A stretch of 48,135 bases of DNA from positions 1-48,135 of the forward strand of contig NZ_FNYY01000030.1 of the NCBI RefSeq assembly GCF_900109145.1, read 5' to 3'. Shown piece by piece: positions 34,989 to 44,381 of this stretch (position 1 is its first letter; every line of letters starts with the position of its first letter). This DNA comes from Marinovum algicola (GTDB taxonomy: Bacteria; Pseudomonadota; Alphaproteobacteria; Rhodobacterales; Rhodobacteraceae). The translations under genes and the position numbers were made by a program. Below the pieces are notes generated by a model that was not told the DNA's origin, did no database searches, and saw only the letters and a program-made list of their open reading frames with translations.

Positions 34989-36044
34989 TCAGACAGGCGG
35001 CGCATCCGGCAGGTTCTGCGGGCCGTAAAGGACGATCGGGACATCTGAGACATAGGGCGGGTTCGCGTGCACCGCACCTTCGAAGCCGTAATGGTGCATC
35101 ACCACCTCCAGCGCGTATTGCGCCTGAAGCTCCGGGCTTTGGTCGATGGTCAGGGTCATCAGCCCGTCGCGCAGGCAGCGCCAAGTGAACCCGGTCAACT
35201 CATGCCCGATGAACAGCGGCCGCCGAGGCAGGATGTTCGCGCCCATTGCGGCGATCACGCCCCGATTGGCGCCGCCTGCATTGTAAACCCCGACAGTCTC
35301 GGGATGTCGGCGGAAGGCGTCCTTCAGCTTGGCCTCGGACAGCAGCGAATCGTCGCCGCCTCGCACTATTTCGGCAAGTGCGAGCCCCGGACCATCGGCG
35401 GCAAGCTGGTCCGAGAAGCCCCGAATGCGCTCGGCATGGGCCTGGAACCCCTCGTCATGGCAGAGCACGATGACCTTGCCGGTCGGTTCAACCCTCGGCG
35501 CCATCCGGCCCATGAAATAGGCTGCCGAACGCCCGGCCTTGACATGGTCGGTCCCGGCATAGGCCAGCCGCGTCGACCCCGAAACGTCTGAGATCAGCGT
35601 CACGACCGGACATTCCCTGCGCTGCAACGCGACAATTGTGTCACGTATCACCGGGTGGTCCGGTGCGCAGACGATGACCGCGTCATATGAGCCTTTCAGC
35701 ATCGCCATGGCGACGGAATTTGGCTCCTCATCTGCCAGCAAAGTGCGGTGAATGGCGATCGCCTTGTCGAACCGCTGGCCAAGCCGCCCGACTTCGGTTG
35801 CCATGCGCTTCAACAGTGGCCTGTCGACTCGTGACAGGATGACATTGACCCGAACCGTGCGGCGATAGGCCGAGGGAAGAATCCGCCGCAAGCCAAGCTC
35901 TCGTGCCGCATCGATGACCTGCCTGCGAACCTCATCACTGACGTTGCCGCGCTCGTTGATGACCCGGTCGACGGTCGCTGTGCCGACGCCCGCTTTCGTC
36001 GCCACATCCTGAAGCGTGACCCGGCCTGAAGTTTTTTTCACCAT
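34989..36044 (-). CDS. LacI-family regulator, probable moc-like operon control
   Basis: This is a 351-residue LacI-type regulator. The HTH starts at about residue 9 (VTLQDVATKAGVGTATVDRVIN). The effector domain contains YAGTDHVKAGRSAAYFMGR and GGANRGVIAAMG, closely parallel to the neighbouring LacI protein, so the two are likely old paralogs. It ends 18 bases from the convergent LacI gene and starts divergent from the oxygenase-led operon. A perfect palindrome lies 35 bases upstream of its start codon. Probable role is regulating the 36187-41676 operon and itself. Confidence 0.85.
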   Translation of the reverse strand: MVKKTSGRVTLQDVATKAGVGTATVDRVINERGNVSDEVRRQVIDAARELGLRRILPSAYRRTVRVNVILSRVDRPLLKRMATEVGRLGQRFDKAIAIHRTLLADEEPNSVAMAMLKGSYDAVIVCAPDHPVIRDTIVALQRRECPVVTLISDVSGSTRLAYAGTDHVKAGRSAAYFMGRMAPRVEPTGKVIVLCHDEGFQAHAERIRGFSDQLAADGPGLALAEIVRGGDDSLLSEAKLKDAFRRHPETVGVYNAGGANRGVIAAMGANILPRRPLFIGHELTGFTWRCLRDGLMTLTIDQSPELQAQYALEVVMHHYGFEGAVHANPPYVSDVPIVLYGPQNLPDAPPV

Positions 36045-36078
36045 GTTCCAGAGGCTTGCTCAGCGCGGCCCATACCGC

Positions 36079-36094
36079 TGATTGAAATCAATCA
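36079..36094. promoter_or_regulatory. Palindrome between LacI regulator and mocD-like operon
   Basis: TGATTGA-AA-TCAATCA is a perfect 7-base inverted repeat with a 2-base centre. It lies in the 142-bp gap between the divergent LacI gene and the mocD-like gene. Size and symmetry fit a LacI-family operator. The arms differ from the TGATG/CATCA operators upstream, which suggests that the two LacI paralogs read different sites. Confidence 0.6.
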
Positions 36095-36186
36095 ATACGC
36101 TGCGCGACCATCTGTCAATCTCTGGTGTAGACGTCAGGAGAGGTGCCGAAGCGCCGCCTGACACCAAGATGCACATGGGGGATGCC

Positions 36187-37212
36187 ATGGACGACACTCT
36201 CTACGGAACCCGCGACAAGCGCGGCAACTGGACGCCGAACGAAACCCTGCGGATCGCCCCGTTCTGGGAAGGCCGCTTCAACAAGATCGGTCGCTTCCTG
36301 TTCGATCTGGTCTGGCCGTGGAGCGCCTTCCACATGGCGACCGCACTGCTCTATTGGGTCTTCGTGCTACCCGACGTGGCCACGATGCAGACCCTTTCAT
36401 GGGGCTGGGCGATCTGGCTGCTCGTCGTCAACATGGCGGGCATCTTCCTGCTCTACGGCGGCATCGAGCTGTTATTCTACATCCGCCGCAAGCAAGAGAC
36501 CCGGTTCAAGTTCAACCACAAGTTCCCGTCGGAAAACCCCTCGGACGTGTTCTGGTTCAAGAGCCAGAACCTCGACAACTTCCTGCGCTCGTTCTTTGTC
36601 GGCATCCCGATCTGGACGCTGATCGAAGTGCTGATGCTCTGGGCTTTTGCCAACGGTTGGCACGTCTTCGGCTGGGTCAACTGGGAGGACAACTGGCTGT
36701 GGCTGGTGGCGCTCACCTTCCTGGTGCCCGCGATCCACGAGGTGCACTTCTTCTGCATCCACCGGCTGATCCATTCGCCGTTCCTCTACAAGCACATCCA
36801 TTCGGTGCACCACAACTCGATCAACCCCTCGCCCTGGTCGTCGCTGTCCATGCATCCGATCGAGCACACGCTCTATTTCGCCGAGATCGTCTGGCATTTG
36901 ATCATCCCGTCGAACCCGATCGTGATGATGTTCAACAGTCATATCGTCGGCTACGGCGCGCTGAACGGGCACATCGGCTTCGACAAGTTGGAACTGACCG
37001 ACGAGACCACTCTCGATAGCCATGCCTATGCTCATTACCTGCACCACAAGTATTTCGAGGTGAACTACGGCGCTGACGGCATCGTGCCGCTCGATAAGTG
37101 GTTCGGATACTGGCACGACGGCTCGAAAGAGGCCGAAGACGCGATGAAGGAACGCTTCCGCGCCAAGAAGGAACGCATGAAGGCCAGGAAGACCGGCGCA
37201 TCGGCGACCTGA
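36187..37212 (+). CDS. MocD-like membrane di-iron oxygenase (sterol desaturase/FA hydroxylase family)
   Basis: This 341-residue integral membrane oxygenase has several hydrophobic segments (about 39-63, 74-98, 136-160, 170-186) and three histidine clusters expected to bind two irons: HEVHFFCIHRLIH (184-196), HIHSVHH (203-209) and HAYAHYLHH (279-287). The C-terminus is highly charged. Rhizopine MocD belongs to this fold and works with MocE and MocF, which follow two and three genes downstream. Probable reaction: oxidative O-demethylation or hydroxylation of an inositol derivative. GGGGGA upstream favours ATG 36187 over in-frame ATGs at 36169, 36175 and further upstream. Confidence 0.85.
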   Translation: MDDTLYGTRDKRGNWTPNETLRIAPFWEGRFNKIGRFLFDLVWPWSAFHMATALLYWVFVLPDVATMQTLSWGWAIWLLVVNMAGIFLLYGGIELLFYIRRKQETRFKFNHKFPSENPSDVFWFKSQNLDNFLRSFFVGIPIWTLIEVLMLWAFANGWHVFGWVNWEDNWLWLVALTFLVPAIHEVHFFCIHRLIHSPFLYKHIHSVHHNSINPSPWSSLSMHPIEHTLYFAEIVWHLIIPSNPIVMMFNSHIVGYGALNGHIGFDKLELTDETTLDSHAYAHYLHHKYFEVNYGADGIVPLDKWFGYWHDGSKEAEDAMKERFRAKKERMKARKTGASAT

Positions 37213-37262
37213 AACGCGGCTTGAACGCCAGACGCGAACATCGAACGGAAAGCAGGCACGAC

Positions 37263-38291
37263 ATGTTGAGGATTGGCGTCGTCGGATATGGAACCGGGGG
37301 GCAGCACTTCCATGCCCCCTTTATTGAAGCCGCGGAAGGTTGCGCTCTGGCCGGGGTGGTCGCGCGCGCTCCGGGCACGGTGGCGAAGGTCCGAGCCGAT
37401 CTGCCGGACCAGCCGGTCTATGCTAGCCTGGGCGAGATGATCGCACGCGGCACGGTGGATGCGGTCACGATCACTACGCCGCCGGAGACCCGGCATGACC
37501 TTGTCATGGAAGCGATTGAGGCCGGGCTGCACGTGATTGCGGACAAGCCGTTTGCCCCAAATGCCGGTGGCGCCCGAAAGCTCGACGCGGCTGCGAAAGC
37601 CAAAGGCGTGGTTCTGGGCGTCTACCAGAACCGTCGCTACGACAGCGACATGCAAACCCTGGCAAAGCTGATTGCGGACGGGCGCCAGGGCAAGGTCTGG
37701 CGGGTGCATTCGAGGATGGATTTCGACGATCCGGCGACGCTGGAACACGGGCCCACCGGCGGGCTGCTGCGCGATCTCGGCTCGCATCTCGTCGACCAGA
37801 TGGTCTGGCTTCTGGGGCCGGTCGCATCTGTAGATGCGCAACTCGATCACTTCGATCTGCCAGAGGGACGCACCGAGGCCAGCTTTACCATCACCCTGCG
37901 CCATGAAAACGGTACCCACAGCCATATTTCTGCCAGCAAGCTGAACCGCTTCGACCAGCGCGAACTGCGGGCCTATGGCGATGCGGGCTCATACGTCTCT
38001 CACGGAACTGATGTGCAGGCACAGGCGATCTTTGCCGGCAAGCGGCCCGTTCAGGACCTGGACGCATGGGGGTACGAGCCAGAAAGCCACTGGGGGACCT
38101 TGCGCACATGTGACGGCGCAAACCGCATCCCCTCCGAACAAGGCCGCTATCACGACTATTACGCCGCCTTTGCCCGCGCCGTGCAGGATGGCACGCCGCC
38201 GCCGGTGACCGCCGCATCCGGCGTGCGCACGCTGCAAATCCTCGACGCCGCACGGCAAAGCGCGGACGAAAACCGCTCACTTACTCTGTAA
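37263..38291 (+). CDS. Gfo/Idh/MocA-family dehydrogenase
   Basis: This 342-residue NAD(P)-dependent oxidoreductase starts RIGVVGYGTGGQHFHAPF (glycine motif at residues 3-14), has ADKPFAPN where most relatives have CEKP (Lys retained) and the LRDLGSHLVDQMVWLLG segment with the catalytic-region His. It falls in the subgroup that includes MocA of rhizopine catabolism. It sits 50 bases after the oxygenase gene and 17 before the ferredoxin gene, so the three gene products probably act on one substrate. Substrate unknown. Confidence 0.82.
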   Translation: MLRIGVVGYGTGGQHFHAPFIEAAEGCALAGVVARAPGTVAKVRADLPDQPVYASLGEMIARGTVDAVTITTPPETRHDLVMEAIEAGLHVIADKPFAPNAGGARKLDAAAKAKGVVLGVYQNRRYDSDMQTLAKLIADGRQGKVWRVHSRMDFDDPATLEHGPTGGLLRDLGSHLVDQMVWLLGPVASVDAQLDHFDLPEGRTEASFTITLRHENGTHSHISASKLNRFDQRELRAYGDAGSYVSHGTDVQAQAIFAGKRPVQDLDAWGYEPESHWGTLRTCDGANRIPSEQGRYHDYYAAFARAVQDGTPPPVTAASGVRTLQILDAARQSADENRSLTL

Positions 38292-38308
38292 CCAAAGGAG
38301 AATTCACC

Positions 38309-38620
38309 ATGGCCGACTGGATCGACGCCTGCGCCGCCACCGACATCGACGAAGAGGACGTTATCCGTTTCGACCACGGCAAGCGCACCTTCGTCATCAT
38401 CCGTGATCACGAAGACAACTACTATTGCACCGACGGGCTGTGCACCCACGAGGAAATCCATCTGGCGGACGGGCTGGTGGTGGAGAACACCATCGAATGC
38501 CCCAAGCACGCTTCGATCTTCAATGCCGAGACCGGCGAAGTCGACACGCCCCCGGCTTGCGAGAACCTGCACACCTATCCCACCAAGGTCGAAGGTGGCC
38601 GGGTCTTCGTCGAAATCTGA
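38309..38620 (+). CDS. mocE: MocE-like Rieske [2Fe-2S] ferredoxin
   Basis: This 103-residue Rieske-type ferredoxin has cluster ligands Cys45-x-His47 (CTHEEIHLADG) and Cys64-x2-His67 (CPKHAS), the usual spacing. Proteins of this size that follow an oxygenase pass electrons from a reductase to it; MocE does this for MocD in the rhizopine system. An AAAGGAG site lies 10 bases before the ATG. The reductase gene follows 45 bases later. Confidence 0.92.
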   Translation: MADWIDACAATDIDEEDVIRFDHGKRTFVIIRDHEDNYYCTDGLCTHEEIHLADGLVVENTIECPKHASIFNAETGEVDTPPACENLHTYPTKVEGGRVFVEI

Positions 38621-38665
38621 CCCTTCGCAGGCTGCGCGTATCTATCCAAACGAGGAAACCGATCC

Positions 38666-39853
38666 ATGACGGCAATCGTGATCATTGGCGCCGGTGAATG
38701 CGGCGTGCGCGCAGCCTTTGCGCTGCGTGAGCAGGGCTTTGACGGCAACGTCACGCTGATCGGGGCGGAGACCCCCCTGCCATATGAGCGTCCGCCGCTT
38801 TCCAAGTACCTCACTGCCGCGGCCAAGCCGATCCGGCCCGAGGACGCCTATGCGGAAAAGGCAATCGACCTGCGGCTTGGCACCCGGGTTTCGCGCCTCG
38901 ATCCGGCGAGCCGTTCGGTGGCGTTGGACGACGGCGAGACGCTGACCTATGACAAGCTGCTGCTGGCTACCGGTGCGCGCGCACGGTTGTTTGCTGGCAT
39001 GGAGGGCTGCCTGACCCTGCGCAGCGACCGGGATGCCGCGGCCATCCACACGCGCCTGAAACCCGGCGCGCGCATCGGCATCATCGGCGGCGGGTTCATC
39101 GGCCTCGAATTGGCCGCCACCGCTCGAAAGGCCGGTGCCGAGGTCACGGTCATCGAGGCCGGGCCACGCCTTCTGGGCCGGGCCGTTCCGGAAGAGATTG
39201 CCGCAGTGGTCAGGGACCGACACGCGGTCGAGGGTATTCGGCTGCTGATCGGCGCCGGCGTCACCATGGCCGATGCGCGGAAGATCACATTGACAGACGG
39301 ACAAGTGCTCGACTTCGACATGGTGATCGCCGGTGTTGGCGCATTGCCTGACACCGCCCTCGCCGAAGCTGCTGGGCTCGCGGTGGACAACGGTGTCGTG
39401 GTGGACCGAGACTTCCGCGCCACTGACCCGCACGTTTTTGCCGCCGGCGACTGCTGCAATTTCGCATGGCACGATGCGCGCGTGCGGCTGGAAAGCTGGA
39501 AGGCGGCGCAGGATCAGGGCGCCCATGTAGCGGCGTCCATGCTGGGACGCGCCGAGCCTTATGCCAAGGTGCCGTGGTTCTGGTCGGACCAGTACGACCT
39601 CACCCTGCAAGTGGCGGGGCTGTTCGACATGGCGCTCCCGGTGCGCAGCCGCGAGACCGGCGACGAAACCCGCCTCGTCTTTCAGTGCAACGCCGCGGGA
39701 CACCTCGCTGCAGCTGCCGGGATCGGACCGGGAAACACCATCGCCAAGGATCTCCGCATACTGGAAAAGCTCATCGAACGCGCCGCCATTGTCGACCCCG
39801 ATGTGCTGGCAGATCCGTCCCAGAACCTGAAACGCCAATTGAAAGCTGCCTGA
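38666..39853 (+). CDS. mocF: MocF-like FAD-dependent ferredoxin reductase
   Basis: This 395-residue FAD/NAD(P)H ferredoxin reductase of the putidaredoxin-reductase type has an FAD-binding IIGAGECG motif (5-12), PYERPPLSK, ATGAR, a second Rossmann motif GIIGGGFIGLELA near residue 138 and the FAD-contact AAGDCCNF followed by the C-terminal reductase domain. It should reduce the MocE-like ferredoxin 45 bases upstream. The gene order oxygenase, dehydrogenase, ferredoxin, reductase forms a complete electron-transfer chain. Confidence 0.9.
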   Translation: MTAIVIIGAGECGVRAAFALREQGFDGNVTLIGAETPLPYERPPLSKYLTAAAKPIRPEDAYAEKAIDLRLGTRVSRLDPASRSVALDDGETLTYDKLLLATGARARLFAGMEGCLTLRSDRDAAAIHTRLKPGARIGIIGGGFIGLELAATARKAGAEVTVIEAGPRLLGRAVPEEIAAVVRDRHAVEGIRLLIGAGVTMADARKITLTDGQVLDFDMVIAGVGALPDTALAEAAGLAVDNGVVVDRDFRATDPHVFAAGDCCNFAWHDARVRLESWKAAQDQGAHVAASMLGRAEPYAKVPWFWSDQYDLTLQVAGLFDMALPVRSRETGDETRLVFQCNAAGHLAAAAGIGPGNTIAKDLRILEKLIERAAIVDPDVLADPSQNLKRQLKAA

Positions 39854-39872
39854 CCGGCAGCAGGAGAGACCG

Positions 39873-40691
39873 ATGTACCACAACCGCCCCCATGTCGAAG
39901 ACATCCGCGCCATGAAGAAGCGCGGCGAGACGATCTCAATGCTCTTCGTCACCACCCCCGACGAAGCCGCTGCCGCTTCGGAGGCGGGCATCCACATGCT
40001 GTCGATCGAAGGCCGGTTCTTCGATGCCGAGATGCGCGAAGCCGCGGGTGACTGCTTCGTCCAGGTTGGTCTCCCCTATGGCGGTTGGGGGCAGTTCAAC
40101 GGCCGCGCTCTCGCCATCGCAGAAGACTATCTGCGCGCGGCCTTTTACTACGCGTCTCTCGGCGGCGATTGTTTTTATTGCTCGGCATCTTATGACATCC
40201 AGAAAGCGCTGTGTGACAACCACATCCCGGTCGTCGGCCATATCGGGCTGATTCCGTCCTACATCACCTGGACCGGATGGCGTGCCGTCGGCAAGACCGC
40301 GGACGAGGCGTTGGCGCTGTGGAAGCATACGCAGAAGCTGGAGGAGATTGGCGTATTTGCCGCTGAACTCGAGGTGGTGCCCGACCGCGTGGCGCAGTTT
40401 CTGACGGAAAACTCCTCTCTGGTGATGCTCGGCATGGGTGCGGGAAAACATGCCGACGCGCAGTACCTCTTCACCGAAGACATCTGCGGTTACGGCAAGA
40501 ACCACAAGCCGCGCCACGGCAAGGTCTACCGAAATTTTGCGCCCGAGTTGGAACGCTTGCAGGCCGAACGCATTGCGGCTTTCCGCGAGTTCCGTGCCGA
40601 CGTCGATTCCGGCGGCTACCCGGGACCGGAGCACAGCGTCGCGATGGACGACGGTGCATTCGACACCTTCACGGCGCAGGCACGGACCTGA
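39873..40691 (+). CDS. Divergent PanB-like (ketopantoate hydroxymethyltransferase-fold) protein
   Basis: This 272-residue protein resembles PanB, the enzyme that transfers a C1 unit from methylene-tetrahydrofolate. The segment GHIGLIPSYITWTGWRAVGKT matches PanB's GHLGLTPQ region, and the catalytic-Glu motif (FAAELEVVP) is retained. The three Mg-binding positions look changed by alignment from memory: GDS-Asp region reads SIEGR, the ADLPF Asp is Gly in VGLPYG, and the KLEGG Glu reads CSASY. A normal pantothenate role is therefore doubtful. Sitting 19 bases after the reductase in a demethylase-like operon, it might handle the released C1 unit or a ring substrate; this is inference. Confidence 0.7.
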   Translation: MYHNRPHVEDIRAMKKRGETISMLFVTTPDEAAAASEAGIHMLSIEGRFFDAEMREAAGDCFVQVGLPYGGWGQFNGRALAIAEDYLRAAFYYASLGGDCFYCSASYDIQKALCDNHIPVVGHIGLIPSYITWTGWRAVGKTADEALALWKHTQKLEEIGVFAAELEVVPDRVAQFLTENSSLVMLGMGAGKHADAQYLFTEDICGYGKNHKPRHGKVYRNFAPELERLQAERIAAFREFRADVDSGGYPGPEHSVAMDDGAFDTFTAQART

Positions 40692-40815
40692 GAGCTGATA
40701 AGCCGGGGCGTGCCGCCGGTCGCGCAGGCCCCTTCCTCCCTTTCTCATCCGCTTCTAGCATGCCGCAGACGCCGACCGGGGCTGTGCGGCGCCAAACCTA
40801 TGGGAATACAAGCAC

Positions 40816-41676
40816 ATGCCCGACCTTCACATCCTGCAATCGCTCTGGGGAATGGAGCGCCACCACTCAGACGGTCAAGAATGGAGCACGGAGGAGCAGT
40901 TCGAAATGATCGCCGCGGCCGGGTTTGACGGCATCTGTACGCATTTCCACACCCGATCCGAGATCGAGCCCTGGATCGGCCTGGCCCGCGATCGCGGCTT
41001 CGTCATCGAAGGCCAGGCCTTTCCGCGTGGCGTCGAGGACCTGCGCCCGGCACTTGAACTGGCTGCCGAGCATGGTATCCACCATCTGACCATCCAGCCC
41101 GACGTGCGCCCCTATGATGTCGCCACGAGCCTGCCGATCCTGGCTGGCTGGCAGGAACTGTCGCAGGAATACGGCGTGCCGGTTCTTGTCGAAACGCATC
41201 GGGGGAGGATGACCAACGATCTCTGGTCGACACGCGAAATGATCGACCGGCTGGGTGACCTGCCTCTCCTGGCCGACCTGTCGCATTACGTCTGCGGACA
41301 GGAGATGACGATGCCGATTTCTCCGGTGAACCAGGCGATGATCGCGCGCATTCTGCGCCATGCCCATGGTTTCCACGGCCGGGTGGCGAGCGCCGAGCAG
41401 ATACAGATTGAAATCGGTTTCGACTGTCACCGCCCCTGGGTCGATCAGTTCATGACCTGGTGGGCGATGGGATTCAGCGATTGGCTGGGCCGGGGCGCAC
41501 CGGGCGGCAGCCTGACATTCACGATCGAACTGGGGCCGAAGCCCTACGCCATCTCGGGCGCGGACGGCAACGACCTTACGGACCGCTGGCAGGACGCCCA
41601 GAGTCTTCACAAAATGGTGCGCGACCTCTGGTCACGCGTGACCGGGGCGGAGCTGTCACTTTCCGAGGCATCCTAA
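40816..41676 (+). CDS. TIM-barrel sugar isomerase/epimerase-like protein
   Basis: This 286-residue xylose-isomerase-like TIM barrel is read from VLVETHRGRMTND, LPLLADLSHYVCG, RVASAEQIQIEIG and LTFTIELGPKPYAI, which offer the usual Glu/Asp/His/Glu metal ligands. It is the last gene of the plus-strand operon, 124 bases after the PanB-like gene. It is distinct from the two TIM-barrel proteins in the iol operon. An inosose or sugar acid isomerase, or a role in the substrate's later steps, is possible. Confidence 0.75.
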   Translation: MPDLHILQSLWGMERHHSDGQEWSTEEQFEMIAAAGFDGICTHFHTRSEIEPWIGLARDRGFVIEGQAFPRGVEDLRPALELAAEHGIHHLTIQPDVRPYDVATSLPILAGWQELSQEYGVPVLVETHRGRMTNDLWSTREMIDRLGDLPLLADLSHYVCGQEMTMPISPVNQAMIARILRHAHGFHGRVASAEQIQIEIGFDCHRPWVDQFMTWWAMGFSDWLGRGAPGGSLTFTIELGPKPYAISGADGNDLTDRWQDAQSLHKMVRDLWSRVTGAELSLSEAS

Positions 41677-42152
41677 AGACCGCAGCGCAGGATGATATGA
41701 AAAATTGATGGTGATTCGCCAGCCGATGCTCCAGTTTCCAGACCGGCAGATGTCGAACCAACGGGCTATTGGCCCTGCCACACAGGAAAAGACCATCCAG
41801 TCGTTCTTTTGCGGACACCATAGCCACCTCGCAGGCATGCTCCACGAAGCGCAAATCGGATCCCTAGCATTCGATCTCTCCGTGCTGCTGCCCCGGATTG
41901 TTTTAAATGCTGCGGCCTGCTGGAACGGCCGCTTCGGGGAAGCTGCAAATGCGGCGTTCTGACCGAGGGCCAAGGTCGGCTCTGGGCCGTCCTTACCGCT
42001 GCCGAGGCGCCGAGCGCGGCCGATGCCGCGCCGCATCCGATGACGGCTCAGAGCCCAGGCTATCGAATGTTACGACTCTTACCAACGTCCCTTTTGCGAT
42101 TGCTCCAGCGAACTGGCTGTTTGGACTCGACGAGCGGCAACCCTATTGCAAT
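41677..42152. other. 476-bp region without an intact gene
   Basis: The sequence lies between the TIM-barrel gene and the 3' remnant of the split LysR gene. Several short open frames exist on both strands, none with a ribosome-binding site or recognisable family. It may hold decayed coding sequence, but no homology is clear by eye. Confidence 0.5.
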
Positions 42153-42313
42153 TTATTGACTGTGGCCCAATAGACCCTCGTTCGTATTCATTAAGTTGCG
42201 CGCAATCCTGGGGGCGGCAAATTCGATGAAGCGGCGAACCTCGAGACGTTTGTACGCCACTGAAGATGCAATCAGCCAGACTGAAAGTGACCTGCCCCCC
42301 GAGGCTCCCTCAT

Positions 42314-43204
42314 TCATAAAGCGAGTCTGCAGGTTGGATTTTGGTATTCGGGTTCTCCGTCTGGCGCAAGCGCGCCGGGCGCGGAGCCCGCAAATTGCTC
42401 AAGCGCTCGGCGCGCTTGTTGCGGTGTCTGGTTGCTCAGCGATGAGTGCGGCCTGACTGTGTTGTAGTCATAGCGCCAGAGGGCCAGCTTGCGCCGGGCG
42501 TCGTCCAGGCTGTCGAAGATCTCCTCGTTCAAGAGTTCATCTCTCAGGCTGCCGTTGAAGCTTTCGATGAACGCGTTTTGCTGCGGCTTGCCGGGATCAA
42601 TGTAGTGCCAAGGCACCTCCTGCTCGTCGGCCCATTTCAGGATCGCCCGGCTTGTGAACTCGGTCCCATTGTCACTCACAATGCAGCCGGGCTTGCCGTA
42701 GAGCCGGATCAGGGCGCTCAGCTCCCTTGCAACCCGCGCGCCTGATAGACTGGTATCTGCAACCAGGCACAGGCATTCCCGCGTGCAGTCGTCGATCACG
42801 GCGAGGATCCGGAACTTGCGTCCGGCACCGAAGCTGTCGGACACGAAATACAACGACCAGCGCGCGTTGGCGCACGAGGCCGATGGCATCGGTGTTCTGG
42901 TGCCACGCGCCCGTTTCCGGCCGCGCCGCCGTTTCACCGACAGCCCTTCCTCGCGGTAGATGCGATAGAGCTTCTTGTGGTTCATCGTCATACCTTTACG
43001 CTCCAAAAGAACGCCGATCCGGCGATATCCGAACCGGCGTCGCTTGCCAGCAATCTCCTGCATCTCCTTGCGGATGTCAGCACAGTCTGGCGGGCGTTCT
43101 CGCCGGACTGTCTTGGGGTCGACACCGATCAGCCTGCAGGCCCGGCGCTGCGAGATGTCATGATCCCGCATCACCTGGAGCGCCGCATCTCGCCGCTGGG
43201 TCAA
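42314..43204 (-). CDS. IS3-family transposase OrfB (DDE domain)
   Basis: This 296-residue OrfB has the IS3/rve-type DDE catalytic core: Asp in VIDDCTREC, Asp in VSDNGTEF and Glu in [12 protein letters not shown]. An N-terminal helical region with HTH-like [16 protein letters not shown] precedes it. The first codon in this frame is a TTG, but OrfB is normally made as an OrfAB fusion by -1 frameshifting near the end of orfA, in the AAAG stretch (about 43213-43218). Appears intact. Confidence 0.9.
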   Translation of the reverse strand: MTQRRDAALQVMRDHDISQRRACRLIGVDPKTVRRERPPDCADIRKEMQEIAGKRRRFGYRRIGVLLERKGMTMNHKKLYRIYREEGLSVKRRRGRKRARGTRTPMPSASCANARWSLYFVSDSFGAGRKFRILAVIDDCTRECLCLVADTSLSGARVARELSALIRLYGKPGCIVSDNGTEFTSRAILKWADEQEVPWHYIDPGKPQQNAFIESFNGSLRDELLNEEIFDSLDDARRKLALWRYDYNTVRPHSSLSNQTPQQARRALEQFAGSAPGALAPDGEPEYQNPTCRLAL

Positions 43205-43209
43205 TGTCG

Positions 43210-43473
43210 TCAGTTCTTTCCCAGCAAATCCTTCAGCACGACATTGTCCAACATCGTGTCGGCCAGCAGGCGTTTGAGCTTGGCGTTCTCGTCCTCCAGC
43301 GCCTTCAGCCGCGCGGCCTCAGACACTTCCATCCCGCCATACTTGGACTTCAGCTTGTAGAAAGTCGCAGGGCTCAGACCGTGCCTGCGGCACACTTCCG
43401 CAGTCGGCATTCCTGCTTCCTGCTCTTTGATCATCCCAATTATCTGCGCCTCAGTGAAACGGCTCTTTCGCAT
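43210..43473 (-). CDS. IS3-family transposase OrfA (HTH)
   Basis: This 87-residue OrfA has an HTH of the [18 protein letters not shown] type, then a leucine-zipper-like helix ([19 protein letters not shown]) used for multimerization. It ends DLLGKN and stops six bases before the OrfB frame, which lies in the -1 frame. Confidence 0.9.
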   Translation of the reverse strand: MRKSRFTEAQIIGMIKEQEAGMPTAEVCRRHGLSPATFYKLKSKYGGMEVSEAARLKALEDENAKLKRLLADTMLDNVVLKDLLGKN

Positions 43474-44381
43474 GTGTCTGCTCCTTCAGTGTTGGCGCAG
43501 ACTCTACATTACGATGAGGGATTTGGCGGGGGGCAGGTCAACAGGTCAGAGCCGGGCGGTGGGTCGAAACAGCGGACAAGGTTCGGATTTGTAGCCTCAA
43601 TCGTCACCGGCATCGGGGCAATACCCTGCCCGGTCAGGACCGCCATCAGCATGTCGTTGAATGTGGCGCAACGCACGATGTTGCGACGTTCACTTGGGAA
43701 ATGGTTCAGAAGATGGACAGGATGATCTTCCATGTCCTTGCGAAATTCCGCAGGCAGCGAATGGGTGGCCGCGTAGGCGCGCGAGGCATAGTAGGTCCAC
43801 TGTGTTTGACCGACTTTCTGGGCAATCAGCCTGTCGTCAGAGATCGCCGGTGCCATGCGCAGGGCGACGTCGGCCTCTCCTTTTACCAAGTCCAGACTTC
43901 GTTCCGAGAAAACGAACTTGAACCTGACGCCCGGATGTTTCTCGGCAAATTCAGCGACCACCGCCCCGATGTGGCCAAACGTCTCGTTCTCGAATGAGGT
44001 GATGAGGATGGGTGCGCTGTCCCGGCCCCTCTCTGCCTCTGCCTCAAAAGACAGGGCGGCTGTTTCGATGGCTTCGGCGAAAGGCAGCAATGCGGTCGCG
44101 TGTTCGGTCGGCTCCGCACCGCGTGTGGTCCTTTCGAACAGTACCACGTCGAGGGCGTGTTCAAGAACGTCGATGCGCCGCGCGACGGTCGTCTGATTGA
44201 TCCCCAAATGCCGAGAGGCCGCAAGAGTCGACCCCTCGCGCATTACCGCGAGGAAAACTCGCACGTCTCCCCAATCCCTGAAACGGCTCTGCATCTTTGC
44301 ATATCAGCACAGCGTCGTGACGGATACCAGAAGAACCCTCCCTAACGTACATTGGTTCAAACGACATGATGGAGACCAAAG

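Larger units (their letters stand above)
42288..43540 (-). mobile_element. IS3-family (IS407-group) insertion sequence
   Basis: Inverted ends are TGACCTGCCCCCC (42288-42300) and its exact reverse complement GGGGGGCAGGTCA (43528-43540), with further partial matching inward. The element is 1,253 bp and holds orfA and orfB on the minus strand. The four bases next to each end, read on the minus strand, are CTGT and CTTT, a 4-base duplication with one mismatch. It disrupts a LysR gene. Confidence 0.9.
42153..44294 (-). pseudogene. LysR-family regulator split by an IS3-family insertion
   Basis: The N-terminal 251 residues (43541-44294) are a LysR protein: HTH with STLAASRHLGINQTTVARRIDVLE and an effector domain ending PPPGSDL. 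After that codon the frame enters the IS end and stops. The remaining C-terminus lies at 42153-42287 on the same strand (WLIASSVAYKRLEVRRF, ending LLGHSQ and TAA). Joining the two pieces restores one continuous frame of about 295 residues, the usual LysR size. The insertion removes only the last 44 residues from translation, so a stable truncated protein cannot be excluded. Its own target may be the divergent small gene at 44382. Confidence 0.88.
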
